Shown here: in pieces, positions 32,139 to 41,069 of the stretch
Position numbering within the stretch: the first letter of the stretch is position 1
Layout: each line of letters opens with the position of its first letter
Notes under the pieces: model-generated
Seen by the model: only the letters and a program-made list of their open reading frames with translations
Told to the model about the DNA's origin: nothing
Database searches by the model: none
NCBI RefSeq assembly: GCF_020521235.1
Contig: NZ_BLAY01000001.1
Coordinates: 1 to 64,000 of the forward strand
Length of the DNA stretch: 64,000 nucleotides
From: Microseira wollei NIES-4236
GTDB lineage: Bacteria; Cyanobacteriota; Cyanobacteriia; Cyanobacteriales; Aerosakkonemataceae
Direction: 5' to 3'
Program-made: the position numbers and the translations under genes

Positions 32139-35100
32139 ATGGCAGTCGATGAAAAAAGCATGGTTCCTACCGTATTAGTAGGCGTGGGAGGAACCGGACA
32201 TGAAGTTCTATCGCGGGTGCGTCGATTAGTAGAAGAAACCTACGGCAGTTTGCGGAATTTTCCTATTATTAGCTTTTTGATAATAGATACAGATCGAGAA
32301 TACAAAGTCACCAATCCTGAGGCGGCAGGTTCGGCATTCAAAGACAACGAAAAATTTTGGGCGAGTGTCAGCGGCAGCGAAGTCAAAAAAATTATATCCG
32401 AGCTAGATAATTATCCCTGGATTTCCAGGTGGTTTCCCACAGAATTAGAACGAAATATTGGAGCAATTGAGGTAGGAGCAGGACAAATTCGCGCCTATGG
32501 AAGGTTTGCCTTTTTCTGTAATTATCACAAGATTCAAAGAAAGTTTAACGAAACTTGCGATAGCGTAAAAGGCCATGAAAATTTCATGCGCAATAAATAT
32601 GGCATCAAAGTAGATACAACATCTTTAAATGCGTTCGTAGTCGGTTCTTTATCCGGCGGAACTGGCAGCGGAATGCTGATAGATATTGGCTACTGCATCC
32701 GCCATTGGTTGAGGGGACAGGGAAGTTCAACCGTAACGGCAATTGTGCCAATGCCAACCGCTTTTGCCAGCATTAATATAGGCGATCGCGTCCTCGCCAA
32801 TGGTTACGCCGCACTGATGGAATTGAGCTATTTTTCCGACCACAGAACCGAGTATGACGCTCAATTCAGCAGTCAGTTAACCGATGAAATCCGCAGCAAA
32901 TCCGCTCCCTTTGACTTTACTTACCTAGTCGGAACAAAAAATGGTGAAACTGAATTTACCCTCGCTCAAATTCGGGAAATGATCGCCCAAAATATCTTCC
33001 TGGATCTGACTTCTGATTTTGCCCCTTATAAACGCTCAATTAGAGACAACATTAAAGGATCTTGGGCGCAATCCGACTCTGCCGGTCGAGGTTATCCTAA
33101 GAATTTTATGAGTTTTGGATTATCCACCGTCGAAATTCCGATTGCCCAAATTCGCACCTCCATATCCCAACGACTCGCGGCTGATTTTATCAGTTGGTGG
33201 CTGAATGAATCTGTCCCGCTACCACCCGATATGTCAAAGCTGGTAGAAACAGATATCCTCAAACGGATGCGGTTAACAGAAGCGGAACTTTTAGCAGATT
33301 TATCCTCGGCTGGAGATCGTTCTTATATAGCAGAAATTTCCGCCTGGGTCAACAGCATCCGCAACGAAATTGCTACCGATAACAAACTAAAATGCACCCA
33401 AGAAGGCGTGAATGTAATTGGTGCTGAACGCGGCAAGATTCTGCAATTTTTGGATTATCTCCAACCCAAAGTTAATGAATATCGGGAAAATCACTTGCGC
33501 GAATTGAGTCCAGATCCGCGCTTGCACGGTGACTTTTTAATCAAGATGTACGACAATCGCGATCGCATCATTCAACAAGGTCGGAAATCTTTAGAAGAAG
33601 AGTTTTATCGCATCATTGAAGACCGCAATCGAGGGCCAAAATTTGCCGATGCATTCATGACAGCAGTGCGCCAGAGTTTTTACACAGCAACGGAAAAGTT
33701 TCGACGGGAAATGGAAAAAGTATGGCAACCCAATGAAACTAATCGTCAGCGACAATACGAAGGAGCGTTGCAAGATATTGCCCAATTTAAAGATAAGTTT
33801 GCTCTAACAAAGCAAGCTGATATGGAAAAGCGTTGCGAATCTGCTCTCACCGGATTGGAGGGGAATGTAATCGCGACAATTCAGCGCAAAGCGAGAGCTT
33901 TGGGTTTAGAAGTAATTGCCAGAATGGAAGAACATTTGAATGAATTGAATCGCCGTTTAGCTCGGTTAAATCAAAAACTGCGGCAAATCCGCGATGATTT
34001 TCAGCAAAAAGCCGATCGACAAGCAGATAGTGCTGACGCTTTAATTGTGAATGGAATTAAGCTTTATAATCGCGAAGAACTCAACGACTTGTATCAAAAC
34101 CTAATCGAGCAATTAGCGGTTGCTTCTGAAGGTAGTAAAACCCGCTATCAATTGGGGATGGATGGGATTTGCAGTAATCTTTCTGGGCAGGTTTTGTTGG
34201 AAGCAAGTCCGCTGTGGAAACGCAACCGAACCGCTGACGAGGTGATGCGACTGTTCGACCTGCCGAATCTGGCTGATGTGCAAGATAATGACTTCAAAGA
34301 TATTATTGGGGAAAAAACTAAAGCCGCAGTGGTAAATGCGCCAGGAAATAGTCGCATAAAACGAGACTTAGCAGCGGGCGATCGCTTGTTCAAACTATAT
34401 AACAATGACGAACCAGAAATCCGGAATCGGATCGGCATGGCCCACAGTCAATCAAAGCCGCTGATTTTACTTTCTGAAGCAACTCTGAAACGAAAAGATG
34501 CTGGTTTTACCCCAGCACTCAATGCCAAAGTTGCCATCGTCGGAGGTCGAAACAGTAGCGATATTGCCGCCACGAAACTGATACCAATACTGCGGGAACG
34601 TGTTGGCAGTAATGATGCTATTACACCTCTGGGAGAACCAGAACGTCACCGGATTGTATTTGTGCAAGAAATTGGTGGTTTTTCCCTGCGTTGTATTGAA
34701 GTCATGCCAGAATTACAACAATCCTATCAAGACTGGAAAGGACAATCGATTCAGGCAAAGCGATCGCAACTTAAAGGTGAAAGTAAAGATCCTCCGATTC
34801 CAGTTCATATTCAAAAAGAGCCTCCTTTCTGGGATGTGTTTCCCGAAAAACCAGAAATCTTTAAGCTAGTTGTGGAAGCACGATCCTTAAAAGTGCTGCG
34901 GCTAGAAGAAAATCGTCAAACAAAGGAAAAAGTAATTCGCTACACCCGCAAAACAGTAACCGGATCTGAGAATGTCGATATTGCTTCTACTTGGGAAGAA
35001 GCAGTACAAGTACTGCAAGTTTTGGCTTGTCGTCCAGATAAAGAAGAGATTCAGCGTCAGGTGACGGCAAAACTGAGCGAGAATCAAACCGACCAGCAAA

Positions 35101-35435
35101 AACGGGTATTGTACGCACAATTGATCGAGTATATAAATCAGCGACAAGTCGAGTTAGAAAAAGAGGGAGTCAGCGACAGTCTCGAATACAAGCGCGAACT
35201 GAAAGTTATTCAGGATACGATTGAAGCACACAAACTTTATTCAGAGTCCAGTCCAAAACAAGATACTAATAAAGCGAGCAAAACTATTGACTCAAATGCA
35301 AAAATACCAGAAAATAATGATGGTGCAGTTTCCCAAACTCGCACTCATGTTTTCTGCAACAAATGCGGTCACAAGAATCCAGCAGAATCAAATTTCTGTT
35401 CCAATTGTGGCAACAAATTGGAGCGACTCATCTAA
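32139..35435 (+). CDS. Tubulin/FtsZ-like protein with C-terminal zinc ribbon
   Basis: The 1098-residue protein opens with a nucleotide-binding fold: TVLVGVGGTGHEVLSRVRR (phosphate loop) and the tubulin signature SLSGGTGSGM at about residue 173, with IIDTDREY between them. This matches the tubulin-like (FtsZ-like, TubZ-related) families outside true FtsZ. A helical, probably coiled-coil middle part (about 480-680) is rich in Arg, Gln and Glu. The C-terminus holds a four-Cys zinc ribbon (CNKCG and CSNCG, about 1070-1092). Comparative genomics has linked FtsZ-like families accompanied by vWA genes to membrane remodelling. GTP binding is expected but not shown; polymer formation is inference. It begins 37 bp after the vWA gene, with AGGAG upstream. 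Confidence 0.8.
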   Translation: MAVDEKSMVPTVLVGVGGTGHEVLSRVRRLVEETYGSLRNFPIISFLIIDTDREYKVTNPEAAGSAFKDNEKFWASVSGSEVKKIISELDNYPWISRWFPTELERNIGAIEVGAGQIRAYGRFAFFCNYHKIQRKFNETCDSVKGHENFMRNKYGIKVDTTSLNAFVVGSLSGGTGSGMLIDIGYCIRHWLRGQGSSTVTAIVPMPTAFASINIGDRVLANGYAALMELSYFSDHRTEYDAQFSSQLTDEIRSKSAPFDFTYLVGTKNGETEFTLAQIREMIAQNIFLDLTSDFAPYKRSIRDNIKGSWAQSDSAGRGYPKNFMSFGLSTVEIPIAQIRTSISQRLAADFISWWLNESVPLPPDMSKLVETDILKRMRLTEAELLADLSSAGDRSYIAEISAWVNSIRNEIATDNKLKCTQEGVNVIGAERGKILQFLDYLQPKVNEYRENHLRELSPDPRLHGDFLIKMYDNRDRIIQQGRKSLEEEFYRIIEDRNRGPKFADAFMTAVRQSFYTATEKFRREMEKVWQPNETNRQRQYEGALQDIAQFKDKFALTKQADMEKRCESALTGLEGNVIATIQRKARALGLEVIARMEEHLNELNRRLARLNQKLRQIRDDFQQKADRQADSADALIVNGIKLYNREELNDLYQNLIEQLAVASEGSKTRYQLGMDGICSNLSGQVLLEASPLWKRNRTADEVMRLFDLPNLADVQDNDFKDIIGEKTKAAVVNAPGNSRIKRDLAAGDRLFKLYNNDEPEIRNRIGMAHSQSKPLILLSEATLKRKDAGFTPALNAKVAIVGGRNSSDIAATKLIPILRERVGSNDAITPLGEPERHRIVFVQEIGGFSLRCIEVMPELQQSYQDWKGQSIQAKRSQLKGESKDPPIPVHIQKEPPFWDVFPEKPEIFKLVVEARSLKVLRLEENRQTKEKVIRYTRKTVTGSENVDIASTWEEAVQVLQVLACRPDKEEIQRQVTAKLSENQTDQQKRVLYAQLIEYINQRQVELEKEGVSDSLEYKRELKVIQDTIEAHKLYSESSPKQDTNKASKTIDSNAKIPENNDGAVSQTRTHVFCNKCGHKNPAESNFCSNCGNKLERLI

Positions 35436-35814
35436 TAACGCAAGTTGCTAGTTATAAACAAGGGCGTTGCTAATTGCTAATGGCTAATTGCTAATATAGA
35501 ATTTTTACCAATCTCGCCATTAGCCATTAGCTGCTATCCATGAGATAACTAGCAACTTGAGTTAATAACTCAAGTTGCTAGTTAATAGTTGTGACAGCGG
35601 TAATTGGTAATTGGAGTAACAGGCTTTTGCCGTCAGCAGTCAGAAACCCGGTTTATTCATAGATTTCTCCCTCGGATTTGGGATTACTTCCTTCGCAATT
35701 CTTCGATTACCTATCTCTTCTTTTCTCTTACCTCTGTGTTCTCTGTGCCTGGAGTGGTTCGTTAATTAGGTTGGGTTTGCCCCCCTTGGGAAGGGGGGTT
35801 GGGGGGATCGCCAA
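35436..35814. repeat. Intergenic repeats: MITE-like element, solo arm and G-rich palindrome
   Basis: A 129-bp element with arms at 35436-35455 and 35545-35564 begins at the first base after the tubulin-like stop codon. A solo left arm follows at 35566-35584. Further on, CCCCCCTTGGGAAGGGGGG with TTGGGGGGATCGCC (35779-35811) is the same family as the in-frame repeats of the radical SAM gene. No gene is seen in this 379-bp stretch. Confidence 0.85.
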
Positions 35815-37017
35815 TTACCGCTCCGGCAATTTATACTGGCCTACAATCCGTTTGGCATATTCTGGCACGTGGGCATCTAATTTTTCTGGATGATTCCGCT
35901 TCACATATAAATAGTTGCGGGTGAAGTGGGAATCAATCGAAAAACGGGCATATTCCAGACCTTTAGGGCCAATTTTTTCAATTACCACGCCCATTAATTT
36001 AGCCGCCCACATCGGGAGAGTGACGCCTTTGTCGTAGGCAGGTATACTTTGCTGCACGGCATTTTTGCGATCGCCCGCAGACATCACAGGCTGAGTTTCG
36101 ATCTGATCTTGCACCAAATCGAGCATTTCTTGCCCGCGATCGTTTCTGACCACAATCCATTGCCAACCAAAGGGCGCGCCCATATAGCCTACCACTAAAT
36201 CTGCCAGCGAATTGACATAATCAAAACAACTCATGCAAGAAGGAGCAAATACATCCTTCAATTCCTTAGTATTGAGGCCAAAAAACGGCACTTTTTCAAT
36301 CGAACCGTCTTCGTGTTTAAAGTGAACCTGGAAATCTTGCATAAACTCGTAATACACCACCGTTTCTGGAGAACGACTGGTAGTATCCAGGAATTTTTGC
36401 AGACCGGCGCGGGTAACATTATCTACACAAGGCGTACCTAGAACGTAGAGCTTTTCCAAACCCAATTCTTTTTCTACCGCGCGTAAAGCCTGGATTTGAC
36501 AACCCACGCCAATTACCAACAACCGCTTCATCCCAGATTGCTCGATTTGTTCCAAAACCGAAAGATTTGGCGACAAGGTAGGCTTATTCACCCGCGCGGC
36601 TAGAATTTCCTCTGGAGTGCGGGCGATGACGGGTTTAGGTTGAAAACGGTCTTCCTTGGTATTTTGGACGCAGACAACGCCTTCCACAATGCCGCTACCC
36701 AGCATTTCAATAGCAATGGTACTGACAATACCAGTCCACTGCGCGCCTTCGATGGGTTGAATTTTCCGCGCCGCCATCATGTCTTGACTGACGCCGAAAT
36801 ACCATTCATCGGGGTTGTCTAGATTGCGATCGCGCCCGTGGGTAAGTTCTTCCAGTTCGGCAATTTGTTGGTTAAGAAAAGCACAAGCTTCCTTGACATA
36901 ATGAATATAGTATGTATCGCACAGTCCGCACTCGCTGCAAAGTTCCTTAGCAGGGCGACGGCTGGAGGGTTTAAGGGCTTTCGCCTTTTTGCGATCGGTA
37001 GGATTAGCTGAGGTCAT
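35815..37017 (-). CDS. bciB: Probable ferredoxin-dependent 8-vinyl reductase (BciB), FrhB/HCAR-type
   Basis: The 400-residue protein belongs to the F420-hydrogenase beta-subunit-like family. Iron-sulfur cysteines appear as LCSECGLC near residue 27 and in APSCMSCFDY. It has a GVGCQIQALR segment and a conserved C-terminal half (DLVVGYMGAPFGWQWIVVRN). Cyanobacterial members act as divinyl (proto)chlorophyllide 8-vinyl reductases using reduced ferredoxin, a step in chlorophyll synthesis; plant 7-hydroxymethyl chlorophyll a reductase is a close relative. Length and family match the cyanobacterial type (Slr1923-like). The alternative is another FrhB-like flavoprotein. Confidence 0.8.
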   Translation of the reverse strand: MTSANPTDRKKAKALKPSSRRPAKELCSECGLCDTYYIHYVKEACAFLNQQIAELEELTHGRDRNLDNPDEWYFGVSQDMMAARKIQPIEGAQWTGIVSTIAIEMLGSGIVEGVVCVQNTKEDRFQPKPVIARTPEEILAARVNKPTLSPNLSVLEQIEQSGMKRLLVIGVGCQIQALRAVEKELGLEKLYVLGTPCVDNVTRAGLQKFLDTTSRSPETVVYYEFMQDFQVHFKHEDGSIEKVPFFGLNTKELKDVFAPSCMSCFDYVNSLADLVVGYMGAPFGWQWIVVRNDRGQEMLDLVQDQIETQPVMSAGDRKNAVQQSIPAYDKGVTLPMWAAKLMGVVIEKIGPKGLEYARFSIDSHFTRNYLYVKRNHPEKLDAHVPEYAKRIVGQYKLPER

Positions 37018-37069
37018 TAAATTACTTCTTTTATCCAGAAACAGCCTCTCTCAAAATAGATTAGCAGCT

Positions 37070-37243
37070 ATGAACTTCACGATAGACATTGAACAAGAAG
37101 AAGATGGACGCTTCTTGGCTGAAGTGCTTGGGATGCCCGGAGTGCTAGCTTATGGGGAGACGCGGGAAGAAGCGATCGCCAGAGTCCAAGCATTAGCGCT
37201 GCGAGTTATTGCAGATAAACTTGAGCATGGAGAAGTGATCTAG
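37070..37243 (+). CDS. hicB: HicB-family antitoxin
   Basis: The 57-residue protein MNFTIDIEQEEDGRFLAEVLGMPGVLAYGETREEAI has the short HicB fold (partial RNase H-like), with the PGVLAYGET core. It lacks an evident C-terminal DNA-binding extension. The ATG at 37070 fits the family start. It precedes a HicA-like toxin by 12 bp, in the antitoxin-first order often seen in cyanobacteria. Confidence 0.85.
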   Translation: MNFTIDIEQEEDGRFLAEVLGMPGVLAYGETREEAIARVQALALRVIADKLEHGEVI

Positions 37244-37255
37244 TTAGCGTTTCCT

Positions 37256-37459
37256 TTGCCTAGCACAAAAGCAAAGCGCGTCCTTGTCGCCTTGTTACGC
37301 ATCGGGTGGGAAGTCAAACGAATTTCAGGTTCTCATCGGATCTTGTCGCACCCTGACTGGCCTGATGTGGTGTTTGCCTTTCACGATAATGAAGAAATTG
37401 GGCCTCGAATGCTAGCCCGAATTGCCAAAGTCACGGGTTTAACACCTGAAGATTTATAG
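37256..37459 (+). CDS. hicA: HicA-family toxin (mRNA interferase)
   Basis: The 67-residue protein contains KRISGSHRILSHPDWPDVVFAFHDNEEIGPRMLARIAKVTGL. This gives the dsRNA-binding-like HicA fold with the catalytic His in GSHRIL. The best start is TTG at 37256. HicA toxins cleave mRNA and are neutralised by HicB. The final codons overlap by five bases the nested-palindrome repeat that follows. Confidence 0.85.
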   Translation: MPSTKAKRVLVALLRIGWEVKRISGSHRILSHPDWPDVVFAFHDNEEIGPRMLARIAKVTGLTPEDL

Positions 37460-37574
37460 CGGATTGCTTTCTTAGTGAGGTACACCTTCGTTTGTGTAGC
37501 GGCACCCTTAAGGGTGCCGCTACACAAACGAAGCGATTTCGCTGTACCTCACAAGGGCTGCAAGCCGCTGTATA
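37455..37574. repeat. Nested-palindrome element (copy B)
   Basis: It has the same architecture as 20937-21052: outer TATAGCGGATTGC with GCAAGCCGCTGTATA, middle GTGAGGTACA with TGTACCTCAC, inner GTTTGTGTAGCGGCACC with GGTGCCGCTACACAAAC. Base changes between copies are compensated in the inner stem. Confidence 0.85.
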
Positions 37575-37811
37575 ATGATTGCCTGAATCCTCTAGGCACG
37601 GCTGCTGGAGGGTTTGATAGCTTTAAATTTTTGGTGAGAGTTGACGCCCGGTCAGATTAACGAGAGTTTCTTAAATAGCACCTTAAGATGAAGGCTGGTC
37701 TTTACAGAAACTTTAAGAAGATTCCGTTATATTTCAGTATTTATTACGAAGCATTCAAATTTTATTCAGATTAAATTTTAAGTAATTTCGACTACCTTGG
37801 GCAAAAAAACT

Positions 37812-38231
37812 ATGACCCAAAATAACGAAGAGTTCAAAGATAAAGCAGAAGGTGCGGCATTAGTTGCAGGTGGAACCGCAGCAGGTGCAGGTGTTGCCGC
37901 AACTGTCGGTGGCATGGGATTGGTGGGAGGATTTGGCGGAGTAGCAATTGGTGCGGCTCCTGTTGTCGCAGCTGGCGCTGTTGTAGGTTCAGCCGCTTAT
38001 GGAGCCAAAAAAGCAATAGAAGAGGGAGACGCTACAGCTTTGGGTGCAGTCGCAGGTGGAGCAGCCGTTGGTGCTGGTGTTTCAGCAGTAGTTGGTGGCA
38101 TGGGTTTAGCAGTAGGCGGCACTGCGGTTGCAATTGGTATGGCTCCCATCGCTGCTGCTGGTGCAGTAGTTGGACTAGCTGCTTACGGGTTAAACAAGCT
38201 TTTTAACAGTAATGACAAGAAAGAATCCTAA
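37812..38231 (+). CDS. Glycine-zipper, Ala/Gly-rich small membrane protein
   Basis: The 139-residue protein is built of two similar ~55-residue repeats (GAALVAGGTAAGAGVAATVG and GAVAGGAAVGAGVSAVVGG, each followed by GGMGL and ending in AAYG), dense in GxxxG/AxxxG patterns. It is strongly hydrophobic, resembling glycine-zipper membrane proteins and some pore-forming peptides. I prefer ATG at 37812 over an upstream TTG. Its last 20 bases overlap the start of the HNH nuclease gene, so they are translated together. The role is unknown. Confidence 0.75.
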   Translation: MTQNNEEFKDKAEGAALVAGGTAAGAGVAATVGGMGLVGGFGGVAIGAAPVVAAGAVVGSAAYGAKKAIEEGDATALGAVAGGAAVGAGVSAVVGGMGLAVGGTAVAIGMAPIAAAGAVVGLAAYGLNKLFNSNDKKES

Positions 38232-38589
38232 TCCATTACAAAAACTGGTGCGGGGTGTAATTCGGGATTTGATCGATCAGGTGAATAGTCAAACAACCGA
38301 TCAACCTGCAAAGCGAAAGAGTAAAAAAAAATCTGCTGCTACCAAATCCGAATCTAAACCCAAGCAGGAAAAAAAGAAGCGATCGCGCCATATCCCCGCA
38401 TCAGTTCGCGTCACAGTTTTGCACCGAGACGGCTTAAAATGTGTTTTTTGCGGTCGAGGCGCGCCGAAAGTTGAGCTAGAAGTAGACCATATCTTACCTT
38501 TTTCAAAAGGTGGAAGTAACGACCCTAGCAACTTGCAAACCCTGTGTTTTGACTGCAACCGAGGAAAAGGTGCGCGTCGCTTGAAATAA
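38212..38589 (+). CDS. HNH endonuclease
   Basis: The 125-residue protein has a Lys-rich N-terminal half (about 28-60). A compact HNH domain follows: CVFCG, EVDHILPFSKGG, NLQTLCFDCN. Both Cys pairs and the catalytic His of DH are present. Overlap with the glycine-zipper gene and 64-bp spacing to the nuclease-TPR gene suggest one operon. It may cut DNA in a defence or conflict role, but this is inferred from the domain only. Confidence 0.88.
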   Translation: MTRKNPNPLQKLVRGVIRDLIDQVNSQTTDQPAKRKSKKKSAATKSESKPKQEKKKRSRHIPASVRVTVLHRDGLKCVFCGRGAPKVELEVDHILPFSKGGSNDPSNLQTLCFDCNRGKGARRLK

Positions 38590-38653
38590 TAAGTCATACG
38601 GTGCGTTACGCTCACGCTAACGCACCCTACAATTTTTAACTTCAAAACCCAAG

Positions 38654-40141
38654 ATGAACTGGATTAATCTACTGCGATCGCAACAAGCCGACTTTATCCA
38701 AAGGATAAAATCTGGTTGTCTATTGCATTCTAATAAAGAAGGTCAGCACAGTGAAATAATCGTCATTTCAGGCGATAGGTTAAAGCAACTGAGAGACTTC
38801 TGCTGGGAAATGGCTGAAAAGTATAAGCGAAATTCACCAGTTCGTCAGTTATTTATTAACAATCTGAAGGGCAAACTGGGCGAAGAGGTTGTGAAAGCTC
38901 GTTTAGCTGAACTTGTGACTGAAGTTGATTATGAAAAACGACTGGGGGGCGATGGCAAAGTAGATTTTAGGTTGGCTTCTAACCAAAATTTTGGCATACA
39001 GGTTAAATCCCGTCACGGAAGCCTTGAAACAGTTCAATGGTCAATTACCTCAGAAGAGGTAGAAAAAAACTCAATTTTAATCTGTATTTTGATTCAGGAA
39101 GAGGTGAGCGAAGCTCAAACTCAGTATCATCTAATTTTGGCTGGATTTTTACCTACTAATATGATTGAACTGAAGAAGGGTCAAGCTTCAGTCAGAATAG
39201 AGCAATTGCTATATGGTGGTGGTTTGGTAGGTTATCTAAGCAATTTGAGCTTGTTTCAAGCCGATAGTTTACTTGTAACACTGCAAAATATTAAACAACA
39301 AGAGCAACAAGCGTCTATTAAAAATCAGGAGAATTCAACATCTGAATCTGAGAGTTGTGAAAGTATAGCTTATTCATACCTGAGCGCGGGTACAGCTCGG
39401 TTAGGAAAAAATACTCACAGATCTATTGCAGATTTTGATGAGGCTATTCGCTGCAATCCTTCCGAGTCTAAAGCTTACTACTACAGAGGCTTAGCTTATG
39501 ATCTCAGGGGATTCGTTCAAGAGGCAATCGAGGATTTTACCCAAGCATTACGACTTGTACCAGATTATACTGCTACTTTATACGGTTTTCGTGCAAGTGC
39601 TTACTCTGCGATTGGAGATCGCCAAAGAGCTATAGAAGATTACAGGCGAGCGATTCTGATCAATCCTGAAAATGTAGCAGTTTATTATTGGTTCCGGGGA
39701 AAACAACGCTTTAAATTAGGAGATTATCACGGAGCGATTGAGGATTACAATCAAGCTATTCAATTACGTCCTCTAGTTGCCGACCTTTATGAAAGTCGAG
39801 CAAGTGCTTACGCTGCAATAGAAAATAAAAAAGCAGCAATTGAAGACTGCGATCGCATAATTCAGAGCAAACCTGATAGCTTTGAAAGCTACCTGATCCG
39901 AGGTGATATCCTTTCAAAGTTTGGGGATTACAAAAGAGCAATCGAGGATTATACTGAAGCAATACGTCTTTGTCCAACATTTTCTCTACTGTACGACAAA
40001 CGAGGTTCTGCCCGTTCTGAAATTAGGGATAAGCAAGGAGCTATTTCAGATTTTCAACAAGCAGCAGATCTCTATCAGCAGCAGCGTCAGCAAAGCTTTT
40101 ACGAAGAGGTTATGGAAAAAATTAGAAAGCTTCAGCAATAG
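38654..40141 (+). CDS. DUF4365-like nuclease domain fused to TPR repeats
   Basis: The 495-residue protein has an N-terminal domain (about 70-220) with GKLGEEVVKARLAE, GKVDFRL and FGIQVKSR. These form an E-D-QxK pattern of the PD-(D/E)XK nuclease superfamily, as in DUF4365 proteins. From about 245 on, six tetratricopeptide repeats follow (YYYRGLAYDLRG, AIEDYRRAILINPENVAVYY and similar). TPRs bind partner proteins. The fusion and its neighbours suggest a nuclease recruited or gated by a partner. No helicase or methylase accompanies it. Confidence 0.75.
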   Translation: MNWINLLRSQQADFIQRIKSGCLLHSNKEGQHSEIIVISGDRLKQLRDFCWEMAEKYKRNSPVRQLFINNLKGKLGEEVVKARLAELVTEVDYEKRLGGDGKVDFRLASNQNFGIQVKSRHGSLETVQWSITSEEVEKNSILICILIQEEVSEAQTQYHLILAGFLPTNMIELKKGQASVRIEQLLYGGGLVGYLSNLSLFQADSLLVTLQNIKQQEQQASIKNQENSTSESESCESIAYSYLSAGTARLGKNTHRSIADFDEAIRCNPSESKAYYYRGLAYDLRGFVQEAIEDFTQALRLVPDYTATLYGFRASAYSAIGDRQRAIEDYRRAILINPENVAVYYWFRGKQRFKLGDYHGAIEDYNQAIQLRPLVADLYESRASAYAAIENKKAAIEDCDRIIQSKPDSFESYLIRGDILSKFGDYKRAIEDYTEAIRLCPTFSLLYDKRGSARSEIRDKQGAISDFQQAADLYQQQRQQSFYEEVMEKIRKLQQ

Positions 40142-40418
40142 TGACATCAAAAGAGTTACCACTCAGCTTGGTTGAATAGATTAAACTTATAGAAGTGACA
40201 GATAGGCTAAGAGAGAAGCGCGATCGCATCTCTCCTCCTCTTCCTTCGCGTACTTCGCGTCTTCGTGGTTCAATTTCCTAAATCTTCATACCTTGGCAGA
40301 GAAGAAAACGAGGAAAGGTACTTGCCTTTAGCCGCAGATTTTAGCGCTTAAGCGCGACTACAAACCAGAGCGATCGCAAGCTACCCTAAAGAAAGATTCT
40401 CGCCTACTAACTCCCATT
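40142..40418. other. Intergenic, no gene seen
   Basis: The spacer includes short HIP1-containing and TTCGCGTACTTCGCGTCTTCG-like dispersed repeats. No hairpin with a clear T run is seen. Confidence 0.5.
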
Positions 40419-41069
40419 ATGGTTCAAACTCGCCCCATCTCCAAAACCATCCTCAGCTTAGATGACCTAGAAGCAAGGTTTAATCTGCGTCCGACTGAAG
40501 ACGAGCAATTTTTCCCAGAATGGATAGATAATCTACCAGAACTCACCGATTCTGAAATCGAAACCTTAGACCAAATTAAACATAGATTTTATCGTCATAG
40601 AAAGCGGGGTTCTCTAGCTGAAGGCACAATTAACCAGTTGCTAATTTCTCCGTTACTAACCTTGGCTGGTTTATACGACGACCCCTTTTACGTCACCACA
40701 GAACCCCAAGTCGAAATTCTTTTACAAGAGCGAGACGAATTATTGCGAGGACGCATCGATACCTTGATTATTCAAGAGCAATTCTGGGTATTAGTCATTG
40801 AATCAAAATCAACGATCGCTTTTGCCGTTGCTTTACCCCAATCCCTTACCTACATGCTCAAAAACCCAAACCCAGAACGCCCAGTTTATGGAATGGTCAC
40901 CAACGGTGATGAATGCCAATTTATCAAAGCATCAACTGGAGATAACCCCCAATACGATTTATCAAATATCTTCTCTTTATTACTACCCCGCCGCAATCAG
41001 TTGTACGATATCATGCGAGCCTTAAAAAACATTAAACAGATAATGTTACGAACGGTGGTATCCCAATAG
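40419..41069 (+). CDS. Restriction-like protein (HsdR N-terminal-type PD-(D/E)XK)
   Basis: The 216-residue protein has the segment RGRIDTLIIQEQFWVLVIESKST, the D...E-x-K active site of HsdR N-terminal-like nucleases. ERPVYGMVTNGDECQFIKA follows, also typical. It lacks the helicase domains of a type I restriction subunit, as do many stand-alone cyanobacterial members. It is 277 bp after the nuclease-TPR gene in the same direction and could be separate. Function is unproven. Confidence 0.75.
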   Translation: MVQTRPISKTILSLDDLEARFNLRPTEDEQFFPEWIDNLPELTDSEIETLDQIKHRFYRHRKRGSLAEGTINQLLISPLLTLAGLYDDPFYVTTEPQVEILLQERDELLRGRIDTLIIQEQFWVLVIESKSTIAFAVALPQSLTYMLKNPNPERPVYGMVTNGDECQFIKASTGDNPQYDLSNIFSLLLPRRNQLYDIMRALKNIKQIMLRTVVSQ

